Shown: one piece after another, positions 53,401-63,029 of the stretch | How the letters are laid out: each line of letters opens with the position of its first letter | Position numbering within the stretch: the stretch's first letter is position 1 | Assembly: GCF_905163445.1 (NCBI RefSeq) | Contig: NC_053201.1 | Coordinates: 8,938,001 to 9,002,000 of the forward strand | Length of the DNA stretch: 64,000 nucleotides | Direction: 5' to 3' | From: Pararge aegeria | Taxonomy: Eukaryota > Arthropoda > Insecta > Lepidoptera > Nymphalidae | Position numbers and translations under genes: made by a program | The notes under the pieces: model-generated | Told to the model about the DNA's origin: nothing | The model's database searches: none | Seen by the model: only the letters and a program-made list of their open reading frames with translations

Positions 53401-54017
53401 GATGTGATTATAAACCGTATAAATGATTCTCCTACTTTTCGCGGGGTATAGCAAATTAAGCTTAATTTCCATAGTATATCACGGAATTCCGCAAAGTAAC
53501 GCCTGCTTCTATCCAATATTTAACAGCTTCGCTAGTTTAAATTAACCTCATATCTTCGCCGACAGCGCTAGGAGGTAGATCGTATCGTTCTCTAATTAGT
53601 GGTAAACGTCGCCGGAATAATGACATCCACCGCCGAGTTTCATTAGCAACGTATCCGTCTGGGAGACTAGAATATAAACTAATAAAAGAGTACATATGGG
53701 TTATCATCGTATAAGCATTTACATTTACTATCACCAAACCTTACATTAGAACAATACTTTTACATTCTTTGGAAATTATATCTCATATCCCTAGCTTGGC
53801 CAATAATTCTGCCCCGTCATTCTTTTTCGCCTGCCAGACGACCGTTCCGCAAAAAGTATTTAACCTCACGACCCTCCGATCTCCAATCCTTGTTTTCCAT
53901 GATGGCGCTTCGGTGGCATTCGTAAAACTTCGCTATAGTTGTCACGTGGCGCCACCGTTTCCGTTCGAAACAGCGGCAACCAGAAGTGCGACAACACTAA
54001 CCGAAGTGGAAAGCTGT
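53401..54017 (-). other. Unexplained GC-richer segment with an exon-like frame
   Basis: ATTCCGCAAAGTAACGCCTGCTTC near 53485 belongs to the repeat at 23505 and 55345. Minus-strand codons 53537-53667 read SLPDGYVANETRRWMSLFRR and continue RLPLIRERYDLPPSAVGEDM before a stop, directly downstream of TTTATATTCTAG, a good splice-acceptor shape. A 27-codon frame starting MENKDWRSEGREVKYFLRNG lies upstream on the same strand (53810-53905). No family is recognised. It could be a host terminal exon or a piece of an unfamiliar transposon. Confidence 0.3.
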
Positions 54018-54424
54018 AAGCAGTGACAACCCAGTGGTGAGAGCTTCGGCCTCTTTTTCGGGGGAACGAGTTTGAATGAATGAATGAATGAATGAATATA
54101 CTTTTATTGCACACCACAAAAAGTACATAGAACAAAAAGAAAATATAAATTTGGCGGCCTTATCGCTACATAGCGATTTTTTCCATTCGTTTGAGTTGGC
54201 ATACAATTCAAACTTTTGGAGTTATGTGTGGTTTTAATTTAAGCAATTATTGTATCGCTTGCTTTAACTGCATGCCTGAACCCTACATAACGTTATTCAA
54301 GGCTATCGAAGTCTAGCAATCCGCATCGGACCAGCGTGGTGGACTACGGCCTTAACGCTTCTCATTCTGACAGGAGACCTGTGCCCTGAATTTGGCCGTT
54401 AATGGCTTCGTAATGATGATGATG
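54018..54424 (+). mobile_element. SINE-B copy split by LINE-J
   Basis: Head GCAGTGACAACCCAGTGGTGAGAGC to GAACGAGTTTGA, then GTTGGCATAC...GGAGTTATGTG, CTGCATGCCTGAACC, CATCGGACCAGCGTGGTGGACTACGGCC and an ATGATGATGATG tail. Confidence 0.8.
54076..54188 (-). mobile_element. LINE-J 3' UTR insertion with GTTTGA duplication
   Basis: ATGAATGAATGAATGAATATACTTTTATTGCACACC tail complement and GGCGGCCTTATCGCTACATAGCGAT hairpin (54162-54177). GTTTGA at 54070-54075 and 54189-54194 is the target duplication. Only about 113 bp were copied. Confidence 0.8.
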
Positions 54425-55344
54425 TTGTCTATAAGACACTGAACACCGTAAGGTTTTAGTCGGTAAAAGTCCGACATAACCACTACTTATTTCTATACAT
54501 TTCTATTTGTATTATATTTTGTATATGTAAATTTTGTGGTATACAAATAAAGAGTTTAATAATAAAAGACGGAGTTCTGAGGTGACACAAACTCTTCGAT
54601 TAAAAACTCTATAAATTGCCCGATTATTTTGCCCATTTTTAGGCAATCGAGATTAATGCTAATGATGTCCTAGTACCGTAAGCAAATAGCATTTCACCAC
54701 AATGATTACCGTAGCAAGCACAGTGCTAATTAGTTTCACAGAGCGTATGCATTATGAATTTACATATAGCTGATGCAACCTGTTAGTGTAATTACTGTGC
54801 CTATTTATGTGCAATAACTCAGACTGCGTTTACTTAATTAGTACCTTTAGTTGCAGATTGTTCATCTCTCAACTGTCGAGAACGCTGTCCACATTTCACT
54901 CAAAGTTTACGCATCAAATCCACCATCTTTCTCAGCCAAAACTTTTAACTTTTAAAGCAAAGAGACATATTAAGTCAAACCATTCCAGATTTCTTTACAT
55001 TTCGTTATTTATCTGGTGGAGTTTAATTTGTACAATAAATTACACATTTTACAAAAATGCATTAAAATGGGTGTAGTGTAGATACAATTATGGGGGAGTT
55101 TAGAATTATTTATAATAATGTTAAGCCTATATTACAGGATTTCTTTACACATATTCACAGCTGTTTTATTATGAGACAGTCATCAACATCATCAAATGCT
55201 CGTCGCTCATCAGAACAGCTCTTCTTTGAATCAAGATAGAGACTTACTAAAGTTATTAATATCGGGATTGACCCCTTGAATGCTTCTTTTTTATAGTAAT
55301 AATTAACAGTTAGTAACAGTAACAGTCCAGATTAAGCAGATGAA
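54425..55344. other. Unassigned sequence
   Basis: TTGTATATGTAAATTTTGTGGTATACAAATAAAGAGTTTAATAATAAAAG near 54519-54570 has the look of a LINE 3' end. The 89-codon frame 54807-55076 has no motif. Confidence 0.4.
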
Positions 55345-55620
55345 CCACTGGGTGGTAAGTGGTAAACCATCGCCTATAAACCGAGCAACACTTGGATAGA
55401 AGCAGGCGTTACTTTGCGGAAATCTATAATATATTATGAAAATTAAGCTTAATTTGCTGTACTCCGCGAACAGCAGGAGAATCTGTATAGTGTAATTTAT
55501 AATTTCTTCAATCCGGATACACCACACCAAACAGATCCTCGGCAATGTACCCTCTACGCACGTTTCGCTCCGAAACCTGAGCATCCTCAGGAGATGTTGA
55601 CTTTACAATGTACTTAACAA
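55345..55620 (-). mobile_element. Repeat with hammerhead-like core
   Basis: GGATAGAAGCAGGCGTTACTTTGCGG, GAAAATTAAGCTTAATTTGCTGTACTCCGCG, CACACCAAACAGATCC and ACGCACGTTTCGCTCCGAAACCTGAGCATCCTCAGGAGATGTTGAC. On the minus strand CTCCTGAGGATGCTCAGGTTTCGGAGCGAAACGTGCG shows CTGAGGA, a stem and CGAAACG. It is the more complete of the two copies and is not interrupted. Confidence 0.5.
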
Positions 55621-55668
55621 TTATTCATTGCAAAGTAATTTATCAGTCGTTTATAGTACATTTGGGTT

Positions 55669-55882
55669 ACAAAAGTAAGCGTAGCTTGTGCTATGGGAAC
55701 TAAGAAGACTTATGAATATTTTTATGAATAGGATACATAAATACTTATAATAAACATATTAACACCCAGACACAGAAAAAACATTCATGTTCATCACACA
55801 AACATTTTCCAATTGTGGGACTTGAACCCATGGCCTTGGACTCAGAAAGAGGATCGCTGTTCACTGCGCCAATCGGCCGTCA
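55669..55882 (-). mobile_element. SINE-A copy, 3' end truncated
   Basis: AAAAGTAAGCGTAGCTTGTGCTATGGG to GCGCCAATCGGCCGTC. The last part of the body and the tail are missing. Confidence 0.85.
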
Positions 55883-55916
55883 AAACTATAATAAACTTTA
55901 ATAATTTACAACAAAG

Positions 55917-56052
55917 TGTATTTGAGATTAAAATTATTGAGGTCATATTTAATGCAAACGGTGGCAAATATTAATTTTATCCAATGCAGACTTTATAAAA
56001 TTGCAGCGACTATAACAGGGGAAACCTTTCAAGCGATAGCTGATAATGCCAA
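55917..56052 (+). repeat. Left arm of a long inverted duplication
   Basis: GATTAAAATTATTGAGGTCATATTTAATGCAAACGG...TTTCAAGCGATAGCTGATAATGCC recurs as reverse complement at 56969-57103 with few differences. It lies just outside the mariner end at about 56099. Confidence 0.85.
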
Positions 56053-56098
56053 AAATATCTGTGATTTTTTAGGGATTATCTCACGTTATGTCCTTTAT

Positions 56099-57405
56099 AT
56101 TAGGTTGGGGAAAAACTACGCATTTTTAAGATAATTCAAAACATTTTTAAATATTATTTTTTATTTACATTTAACTAGAGTATGTAGGTACCATTTTGTT
56201 CGATAACTTTTTGCCATCTTGTAGGTAGGGACATAATCCTATTGCTATAGAAATTTTGGGGCTTCTGATCAAAAAACCGCGACAAGTAGTTTTGGCAGTC
56301 CTCTCGTGATGTTAACCTGACACTGCCTAAAGAAATCTGAAGTGACCGAAACAGGTGGAAATCTGAAGGTGCGAGGACAGAACTATAAAACTATTAAAAT
56401 CTCCCAGCCAAACTCTCTCAATTTTTGGTGAGTTGCTAAAGATGTGTGAGGTCTAGCGTTATCATGATGAAAAACCACAGTCCTTCTGTTGATTAATTCT
56501 GGCCGCTTTCTCTCAACTTCTTGCTTAATTCTCATCAGTTGTTCGCAATAGAGTTAAGAATCGATGGTCCTGCCTGGTGGTAACAGCTCATAATGAATAA
56601 TGAATGCCCTTCCAATCCCACCACACACACAGCATCACCTTGTTTCGAGTTTACCCGGGTTTCGCCACAGTCTGTGAAGCCTGACCGGCCTTTGACCACG
56701 AACTTTTTCGCACGTTCTTGTCGTACATGATCCACTTCTCATCACCAGTTATCAGCTTCTTCAAAAATGGTTCGGTTTCATTACGTCGTAATAAAGAATC
56801 ACTAGGTTAGGTACTAGGATAGGTTTCTTTCAGTGGGCTCGTGAGGTACCTACCTAAATATCCAGCTTTTTTGTGTACCCATTTTTTTCAAAACTGTTTT
56901 GTGGTCAAAGATGCACCTCGCTCTGGTCGCCCCATTACGGATAAAATGGATGTCATGTCATGTCATGTCGGCATTATCATCTATCGCTTGAAAGGTTTAT
57001 TTACCCTGTTATAGTCGCTGCAATTTTATAAAGTCTGCATTGGATAAAATTAATATTTGCCACCGTTTGCATTAAATATGACCTCAATAATTTTAATCTA
57101 ATTTTAATTTTAAACAGATCCCAGTTCTTCAGCTACGTTGTAACTACTGTTATGCCAATCTTCAATCTTTTTTCAAAAATGACATCCATTTTATCCGTAA
57201 TGGGGCGACCAGAGCGAGGTGCATCTTTGACATCAAAATTTTCGGATTGAAAACGCTTGAACCAAATTTGTACTACTCTCACAGACGCTGCACTAGGTTC
57301 ATAAACATCGCAAATTTTTACCTTTTTTATCTGTAATAGTAGAGTTCAATGTTCTTTCACTAAACCACAGCATGTTTATAAAATAAAATAAAAAAAAAAC
57401 CTAAA
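56099..57405 (-). pseudogene. mariner transposase pseudogene, rearranged
   Basis: The terminal repeat TTAGGTTGGGGAAAAACTACG at about 56099 marks the transposase 3' side. Minus-strand blocks in order are VQIWFKRFQSENFDVKDAPR and SGRPITDKMDV (57178-57290), then HKTVLKKMG (about 56900), VPHEPTERN, GDEKWI-type text near 56735, a WWDWKG-like block (VVGLEGHS in a shifted frame), HHDNARPHT near 56480, and SLPTRWQKVIEQNGTYIL near 56210. This is the D,D34D transposase order. Stops and frameshifts occur throughout, including a 5-bp loss near the last catalytic acid. Between the N-terminal part and HKTVL sits an inverted insertion (56910-57104), so the gene is broken. Confidence 0.8.
56910..57104 (+). 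repeat. Inverted duplication inside the mariner copy
   Basis: GTCAAAGATGCACCTCGCTCTGGTCGCCCCATTACGG (56912-56950) duplicates in opposite sense the codons VKDAPRSGRPIT found at 57185-57232. After a CATGT triplet run it continues into 56969-57103, the reverse complement of the flank at 55917-56052. Confidence 0.8.
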
Positions 57406-57420
57406 GCTTATGTAAAGAAA

Positions 57421-57899
57421 GAAAGTGAATACATTAAGAAACACCCTTTGCCGAGTGTAAGCGATGCGCTTAGGTTTGGCTGGTGATACCGCTCAGTATT
57501 GTTTTAATATGTTACTATTAAATCAATGTTAAATACTTTATTCAATGAGATGGTTAAAAATTGCTAATTCAATTCAATTTGGTGCACAATAAGGAATACT
57601 TTATTTCTTTCATTAGAGTATATAACTAAAAGATTAAAGTGGCATATCATGTAAGAAAGCATAATGGAACTTTACACAATAAAAAATATACAAATGCTTG
57701 CAGGTTCTTTTAAATCGTCAAAGATATTATCGTTTGGTAATAAATCTGTCACTCCGAATGATCCGCAGGAAATTCGGTGATTAAGACTGCTTTCAAATTT
57801 TTTTTTACATATTCGTAGTTATTAGGAACACGAACGCTTTAGGGTTCCGTAAATTAAAATTAATTTACGGAATTGCAAGTAGGCCTAATATAAATAATA
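57421..57899. other. Unassigned sequence with small hairpin
   Basis: TTCCGTAAATTAA/TTAATTTACGGAA with a 2-nt loop at 57845-57872. No gene. Confidence 0.45.
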
Positions 57900-58080
57900 T
57901 AAGCACTTAAGATGGAGGAGGCCTTTTCCCGCAGATGGGTTACCAATTAACTTTAATGCATGTTTATTATTAACATTTTTTTTTATTTTACTTATTTCAT
58001 TATTTTTTTTGTAATTCGATGTTTAATATGTTTTTTGGGATTGAATGGCTTATTTATTTATTTATTATTTATAAGCACTT
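57900..58080 (+). mobile_element. LINE 3' end scrap
   Basis: GATGGAGGAGGCCTTTTCCCGCAGATGGG resembles the GGAGGCCTTTGCCCAGCAGTGGGA end common to lepidopteran LINEs, followed by T-rich sequence and TTTATTTATTTATT. Confidence 0.4.
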
Positions 58081-58177
58081 TTAAAACGTTAATACTGTAT
58101 TTTTGTAGTGACTCTAATGTGGTATATGTGATAGTTGGGAAAGTTGAATCTACCGACTAGAAACTCTTTTAATCGTA

Positions 58178-58900
58178 ATTAAAGATTTTAAACTAAGATT
58201 TTAATCAACATCTTAAATATAGTTCAACGGGTACATACCACGATAATATTTTGGATTTGTCGATATTTCGACCCAGTTGCATGGATCGTGGTCACGATGG
58301 GACTGCGTAGGTACGAGATGTCAAGTTGGATGTCACGGGCAGAATCTGACTATCCGCTTTCGTGTTCTTTTTGTCGGTATTTCACGAACTGTTCGACACA
58401 CTACACTGACAACTTCACTTTTAAATTGAGAAGCTGTAGGACGCATTCTTGGTTTGCATAATTCTACCACTGGATTCCACACACTTGCTAATTTTTACCG
58501 TCCTTATGATTAAAGTTATTGTGCTTCCGAATATCAATTGCTTCACGAACTAGTCCTCGAATATAATGACGGTCGGTGGAGAGAACTTTAGGGTCATGTA
58601 GCTCTATCCAGTGTTTGGTGCCCCCTTGTAGAATGTGCTCCGCAATCGCTGACTTCTGTTTCATTGTCTTTAACCGCTTTTATATGTTCGGTGACCCGAG
58701 TGGCTATGGATCTCTTTGTTTGCCCAATGTAAGAACTTCCACAACTGCAGTCGATCTTGTACACACCGGGACACGGGTATGGTAAACGATCCTTTGGAGA
58801 GCGCATCAAGTGGGCAATCTTTTGGACCCAGTTGGATGGATCGTCGATCCATGCAACTGGGTCGAAATATCGACAAATCCAAAATATTATCGTGGTATGT
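58178..58900 (-). mobile_element. Penelope-like element remnant with inverted ends
   Basis: A GIY-YIG coding piece (58470-58800) sits between two perfect 58-bp inverted repeats (58231-58288 and 58845-58902, each containing TCGATATTTCGACCCAGTTG). The 15-bp sequence ACTCTTTTAATCGTA flanks the unit at 58163-58177 and 58901-58915 and is the likely target duplication. Penelope-like elements are known for an inverted partial terminal repeat on the 5' side. The reverse transcriptase is absent, so this is a short 5'-truncated copy. Confidence 0.75.
58470..58800 (-). pseudogene. Penelope-like GIY-YIG endonuclease fragment
   Basis: The minus strand reads PCPGVYKIDCSCGSSYIGQT then KRSIATRVTEHIKAVK. GVYKI and SSYIG are the GIY and YIG signatures, 11 residues apart, and the CxC pattern and following Arg are typical of Penelope-like elements. 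A frameshift near 58667 moves the text to another frame, where KSAIAEHILQGGTKHWIELH and LSTDRHYIRGLVREAIDIRK follow until a stop near 58478. In intact elements this domain nicks DNA for target-primed reverse transcription. Confidence 0.75.
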
Positions 58901-59084
58901 ACTCTTTTAATCGTATTTATTCGAGTTACCTTTCTATTTGTTTGTAGGTTGATATACAAACAAATTTGCGGTGGGAAGCTTTTTCGAGATTTAGGTGAGG
59001 CCTACGCCGTAGAGGCGACATACGTAATTCCTGTAGGACACTGGCTATGGAACATTAATCTTGAGATAGTTGTTTGCCTAGATG

Positions 59085-59280
59085 GTGTAATTGTTAGATT
59101 ATTAAGCTACAGATTACGAGGTTTGATTCCCGGGTCGGGCCTAAATAGACAGATATCCGGTTTTTCTTTTAAGTAATTCTCAGTAAAATAGTACTTTTAA
59201 GACAATGGTGAACATCTTTTAAGCAAGATAACTGCACCTTAGGCTGCAATATCATCTTACCATCAGGTGCCTTTAAAGCC
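59085..59280 (+). mobile_element. SINE-D copy
   Basis: tRNA-like text GGTGTAATTGTTAGATTATTAAGCTACAGATTACGAGGTTTGATTCCCGGGTCGGGCC, with a B-box-like GGTTTGATTCCC, then ATTCTCAGTAAAATAG and CATCTTACCATCAGGTGCC. Another lepidopteran SINE family, seen once here. Confidence 0.55.
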
Positions 59281-59282
59281 AA

Positions 59283-59410
59283 GCATGCTCATCATAATCG
59301 TCCCACTTCTGGGCACCGGCCTTGTCTCTCATAGTAGACACGGTTGTAGAGTATGGACACACCACAATACTCCATTGCGGTTTGGCGTGAAAGCCAAGCG
59401 CTAGCTAATA
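59283..59410 (-). mobile_element. Fragment of another dispersed repeat
   Basis: CATGCTCATCATAATCGTCCCACTTCTGGGCACCGGCC and CACCACAATACTCCATTGCGG resemble the antisense end of a lepidopteran SINE. Assignment is loose. Confidence 0.35.
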
Positions 59411-59823
59411 TATTACCAATATTAAAATCATATTTGTTCACTTGAAAACAACAGATATATACATATATTAAACACTTCTACCGTTTTTTCCTTCAAGTTT
59501 AATTTTAAAGTCGTATTTTCATTCATCCGATATGAAGTCACGAGTAAAATGCTAGAAGTAGTTTTAGCGGTTAACCACCGTCTTGCGCCGGTAGAAAAAC
59601 AAAGAACGACTCTAACATAATTAACTTTTTCAGGATTGACTCGAGAGCATGCGATGCGAACTTGCTTTCTTCAAAAACAGAATGATAATATTAGATCCTT
59701 ATATATGAAATTGGAGTTTTGTAAGGGCAGAAAATATTAGTAGGTATACTCGTTTTTTTATATAATATATTTATTTAATTAATGTATTATGTACCATTGG
59801 TATATGGCCCATCGGAGTTGAAG
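59411..59823. other. Unassigned sequence
   Basis: No supported feature. Confidence 0.45.
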
Positions 59824-60660
59824 TTACCCTTGCAAACAGCTATCCAAATTTCGAAAAAAATGGATACATGAATATAGTGGATGTCTTAGATAGTCCATTC
59901 GAAACTCGTCTAATTCGGTAACCGTCTGTTGTGCAGTGTGTGGTCTGGTGTTGTCCTGAAGCGGAAGTGGCCTAAAGCATTTGACCAGACTCGGTTGTTT
60001 AGCACCTAGCTTTTCTATCATGGGTTGCAGATGCTGACAATAGACATCTGCTATAATCGGCAGATTTAAGAAAGCTGTAGTGGACACCAGTGGCGTGCAC
60101 TTCATACATGCACAAAAGCACTGCATACCCTAAAATTTTTGTATGACTCGTGAATGCAAAGGATTTTTCCATTTTATGGCACCGTCCTTCTTTATGCATA
60201 CCCTGGTCAAAAACTCTGTGCCTGGTGGACACCGGCACCAGTCCACCAAACACTCACATGTAATTTTTTTTTAAATCAATTTTCGCTTGTGGCAGGATTT
60301 GGTTCGTCAGGGTTCAGCCATTGCAAGATCCACTTTTCATCACAGGTACCTAATGATACGTTTTAGAATCCCTTCATGATTTTGACGGTTGAGTAATTCA
60401 ACACAGCAGTGTATCGGTTTACTGCACTCAATTCATGAGGTCCTTCCAATCTTTTTTCGTCTTTCGAATTTGCTTCCAGTGGATTAAAACAGTTTTATCA
60501 CTAACATCGCAGCCTGTAGCTCGACCGAGGTTTGCGATGGATCCACTTCGGACAATAGCCTTCAATTCTTGATTATCAACTTTGGTCTCTGGCTGTCCAC
60601 GGGGCTTGTTCTGCAGGTCGAAATTATCCGAACGATAACGTTGGAACCAAAACCATTGTA
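59824..60660 (-). pseudogene. Second mariner transposase pseudogene, split by a hAT MITE
   Basis: Minus-strand blocks: NFDLQNKPRGQPETKVDNQE, LKAIVRSGSIANLGRATGCD and VSDKTVLIHWKQI (60490-60640), CDEKWI (near 60335), VHYSFLK before ADVYCQHLQPMIEKLGAKQP (60000-60085), QDNTRPHTAQQTVTELDEF near 59940, and FRNLDSCLQG at the end. This belongs to a different mariner group from the copy at 56.1-57.4 kb, close to the mellifera/cecropia type. The segment that should hold the third catalytic acid (YSPDLAPTD in relatives) is reduced to YSCIHFF, so the D is missing. Frames shift in several places, and the gene is interrupted at 60088-60224. Confidence 0.8.
60088..60224 (+). mobile_element. hAT-M MITE inserted in mariner
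   Basis: Begins CAGTGGCGTGCACTTCATAC, holds TGCATACCCTGGTC and ends GTGCCTG, a 3' terminus with about 6 bp deleted relative to CACGCCACTG. GTGGACAC occurs at 60080-60087 and 60225-60232, a perfect 8-bp duplication. Removing one copy plus the element restores continuity of the transposase text around VHYSFLK. Confidence 0.85.
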
Positions 60661-60744
60661 GTCAAACATGCTACAACTTCACTACATGTACCTCTGTTAT
60701 TTCTAAACTCTTTGCAATATTCATAGCCTGCAACAGTATACTGC

Positions 60745-61060
60745 TGGACTAAATACCTCTCCCAACACGAGATTGACCATAATAACCACGCTGGGTATCG
60801 CAGTAGACGACAGTACAACAGAGGACGTAGTTGTCCGTTATATTCGATTAGTCGGCCCGAACGACACCTGGGGGAGGCAGTGGCGTGCATTTCATACAAA
60901 CGCAAAAGCACTGCCTATACTACCGAATTTTTGCCGTTTTATGCAATTTTCCTGGTGTATGCATACTCCGATAAGAAACCCAGTGCACGCCACTGGGGGG
61001 GAGGAGGGTTGGTGACCAATGTTTTCTGATCTGCCGTCATTTGACGGCACTATGCGATAA
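60745..61060 (-). mobile_element. RTE-like tail fragment split by a hAT MITE
   Basis: AACCACGCTGGGTATCGCAGTAGACGACAGTAC, GTTATATTCGATTAGTCGGCCCGAACGACACCTGGGGG, then, after the MITE, GGTGACCAATGTTTTCTGATCTGCCGTCATTTGACGGCAC. This parallels 9735-9935. Confidence 0.55.
60878..60995 (+). mobile_element. hAT-M MITE, full length
   Basis: CAGTGGCGTGCATTTCATAC to CAGTGCACGCCACTG, 118 bp. The G-rich flanks GGGGGAGG (60870-60877) and GGGGGAGG (60997-61004) form an 8-bp duplication with one extra G at the 3' junction. Confidence 0.8.
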
Positions 61061-61128
61061 TAATTAAATTGTATCATCATCATCATCATTATATCAATAT
61101 TTAAAAAAAATCTAATTTCGTTATTTCT

Positions 61129-61179
61129 AGTAGGACCAGTTAGTAGTTTTGAAACGTCACGTGAGGTCAACCCATTACT
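61129..61179 (+). repeat. 51-bp direct repeat, left copy
   Basis: AGTAGGACCAGTTAGTAGTTTTG...GAGGTCAACCCATTACT is identical to 61642-61692. It ends within a SINE-B tail sequence. Confidence 0.95.
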
Positions 61180-61641
61180 ATTAAATTCATTATTTACTTA
61201 TGTACATTATTTACTTAAGTACATTATTTACTTAAATACATTATATACTTACTTTTATTATATACTTTAGTACATTATTTACTTAAATACATTATATACT
61301 TAAGTACTTTATTTACTTAAGTGCATTATTTACTTAAGTATATAATGTAAGTAAGTATATAATGTAAATAAGTAAATAATGAACTGAAGTAAATAATGTA
61401 TTTTAGTATATAATGTATAATGTACTTAAGTACATGATGTACTTAAGTAAATAAGGTACTTAAGTATATAATGTATTTAAGTATATAATGTACATAAGTA
61501 CTTACATTATTACTTATGTACATTATTTACTTAAATACATTAAATACTTAAATACTTTATATACTTAAATATATTATATACTTACTTACATTATATACTT
61601 AAGTACATTATTTACTTAATTACATTACTTACTTAATTATA
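61180..61641. repeat. AT-rich tandem array with two orientation switches
   Basis: A degenerate unit of about 17 bp, CATTATTTACTTAAGTA, repeats throughout. From 61184 to about 61340 the unit is in this sense, from about 61340 to 61500 it appears as its complement (TACTTAAGTATATAATG), and from about 61505 to 61640 it returns to the first sense. Each unit also holds the self-complementary ACTTAAGT. Strong cruciform or hairpin potential. Confidence 0.9.
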
Positions 61642-61692
61642 AGTAGGACCAGTTAGTAGTTTTGAAACGTCACGTGAGGTCAACCCATTACT
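61642..61692 (+). repeat. 51-bp direct repeat, right copy
   Basis: Identical to 61129-61179. It continues without a break into the SINE-B remnant. Confidence 0.95.
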
Positions 61693-61765
61693 GGTCCTTT
61701 ACAGGACGGGTCCTGTTCTACAATAAAATGGGTTAATTCCATCGGGCCCTGTGCGGATTGGTGGA
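61680..61765 (-). mobile_element. SINE-B 3' fragment
   Basis: CAACCCATTACTGGTCC, ACAGGACGGGTCCTGTTCTACAATAAAATGGGTTAATTCC and CTGTGCGGATTGGTGGACA follow the antisense tail order with many changes. Confidence 0.5.
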
Positions 61766-62435
61766 CATATATTCTCATAGCATATTTTAATTATAATACA
61801 GTTACATATAAGCCAATTACAAGAAAATAATACGTTCTAGAGAAAAGTAGAAATATGTTTTGAAATATAAATGAACCGCAAAACCGTTGTAAGAGGTCTG
61901 TACTAAATAAATTAAACCCCTTTTATTGTCCTGCATCCAATTGGCTACCAAGCGACCTGATTAATTCAGGTGCGTTTGATAATCTGTGCTTTATTATATG
62001 TTACTTTCTATTGTCATATTTTAAGCTGGTGAAAAGCGATAAAAAGATTTAAGAAACAAGTAGAAATATATAGTGTATTATGGTGTATATATATAGTATA
62101 TTTATATTAATAAGTGCAGAATTAATTAAAAAATACCATAAATTTCTCGGACTGTAATTAATCGAATTAAAACTAACAACTTTTAAGTTTGTAAAATATT
62201 TTATATTTAAAATGTAACCTAAAGACTCTATCGTTCGTGCTCGCAGCGGTTTGGCAACAGAGACATGTATTTGGTTGCGCATGTAATGTCACTTTACAGA
62301 AAAACTTCTTTTTTTTTGTGTATGAAATTAATAAATACTGAATTTTGAAAAGTCGTAGAACAAAAGTTGTTAGTTTTAATGATAGATAAACTACAAGGTC
62401 GAGAGCTTTTTGGTATTTTAACCCTGTATATATAA
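61766..62435. other. Unassigned AT-rich sequence
   Basis: Overlapping antisense frames at 62049-62490 lack motifs. Confidence 0.45.
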
Positions 62436-62859
62436 TCCCTACTAATATTATAAATGTTAATGTAAGTTTGTTTGTTACGCTTTCACGCAAAACCTACTTA
62501 ACCGATCCTCATGAAACTTTGTACACATATTCTTGGAAGTGTGAGAAGTAATAAAGGATACTTTTTATCCCGACGGTAAGCTCGGTTCCTTTGGGAGAGG
62601 GGATGAGTGTTTGACGATTTTACAACATAACTTCAACAAATTATAACCGATTTAAATAATTATTTTTGTACTATAGAGGTGTTTAATTTAGCCCAAACTG
62701 TGGTTGGAGATTGAGGACAGAACTCCTCAGCGGACAGCAGCAAACCCCTCAATTAAGACTTAGCTATACTGAAAATTTTTTTTTTAGATCTACAACTAAA
62801 TTTAATGCCACCTCAAAAAACAAAATCAAACGCAGACGAAGTCGCGGGCAACAGCTAGT
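62436..62859 (+). mobile_element. Helitron-like element, full length
   Basis: TCCCTACTAATATTATAAATG start and GACGAAGTCGCGGGCAACAGCTAGT end. A typical short 3' hairpin region precedes the terminus. 424 bp without coding capacity, close to the antisense copy at 44686-45125. Confidence 0.85.
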
Positions 62860-63029
62860 TAGTATATTTATATATAAACGTAAATTTGGCTAAAAGGTAA
62901 CTTATTAATTGGGAGGCGCTAGGCAAAAGTTTATAATATTTTGTTTGTAGGTTTTCTTGCAAACGAATGGAAATCTGATAATAGAATGCGTAGTACCTAC
63001 AGTGTAGTAGAAATGTTTTTTTTTATTCC

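Noticed and set aside
58576..59176. Plus-strand frames over the Penelope-like element
   Set aside because: They are antisense to the GIY-YIG codons and to the inverted repeat.
61180..61641. AT-rich periodic array as a CRISPR array
   Set aside because: Units are contiguous and degenerate with no spacers, and the DNA is from an insect genome.
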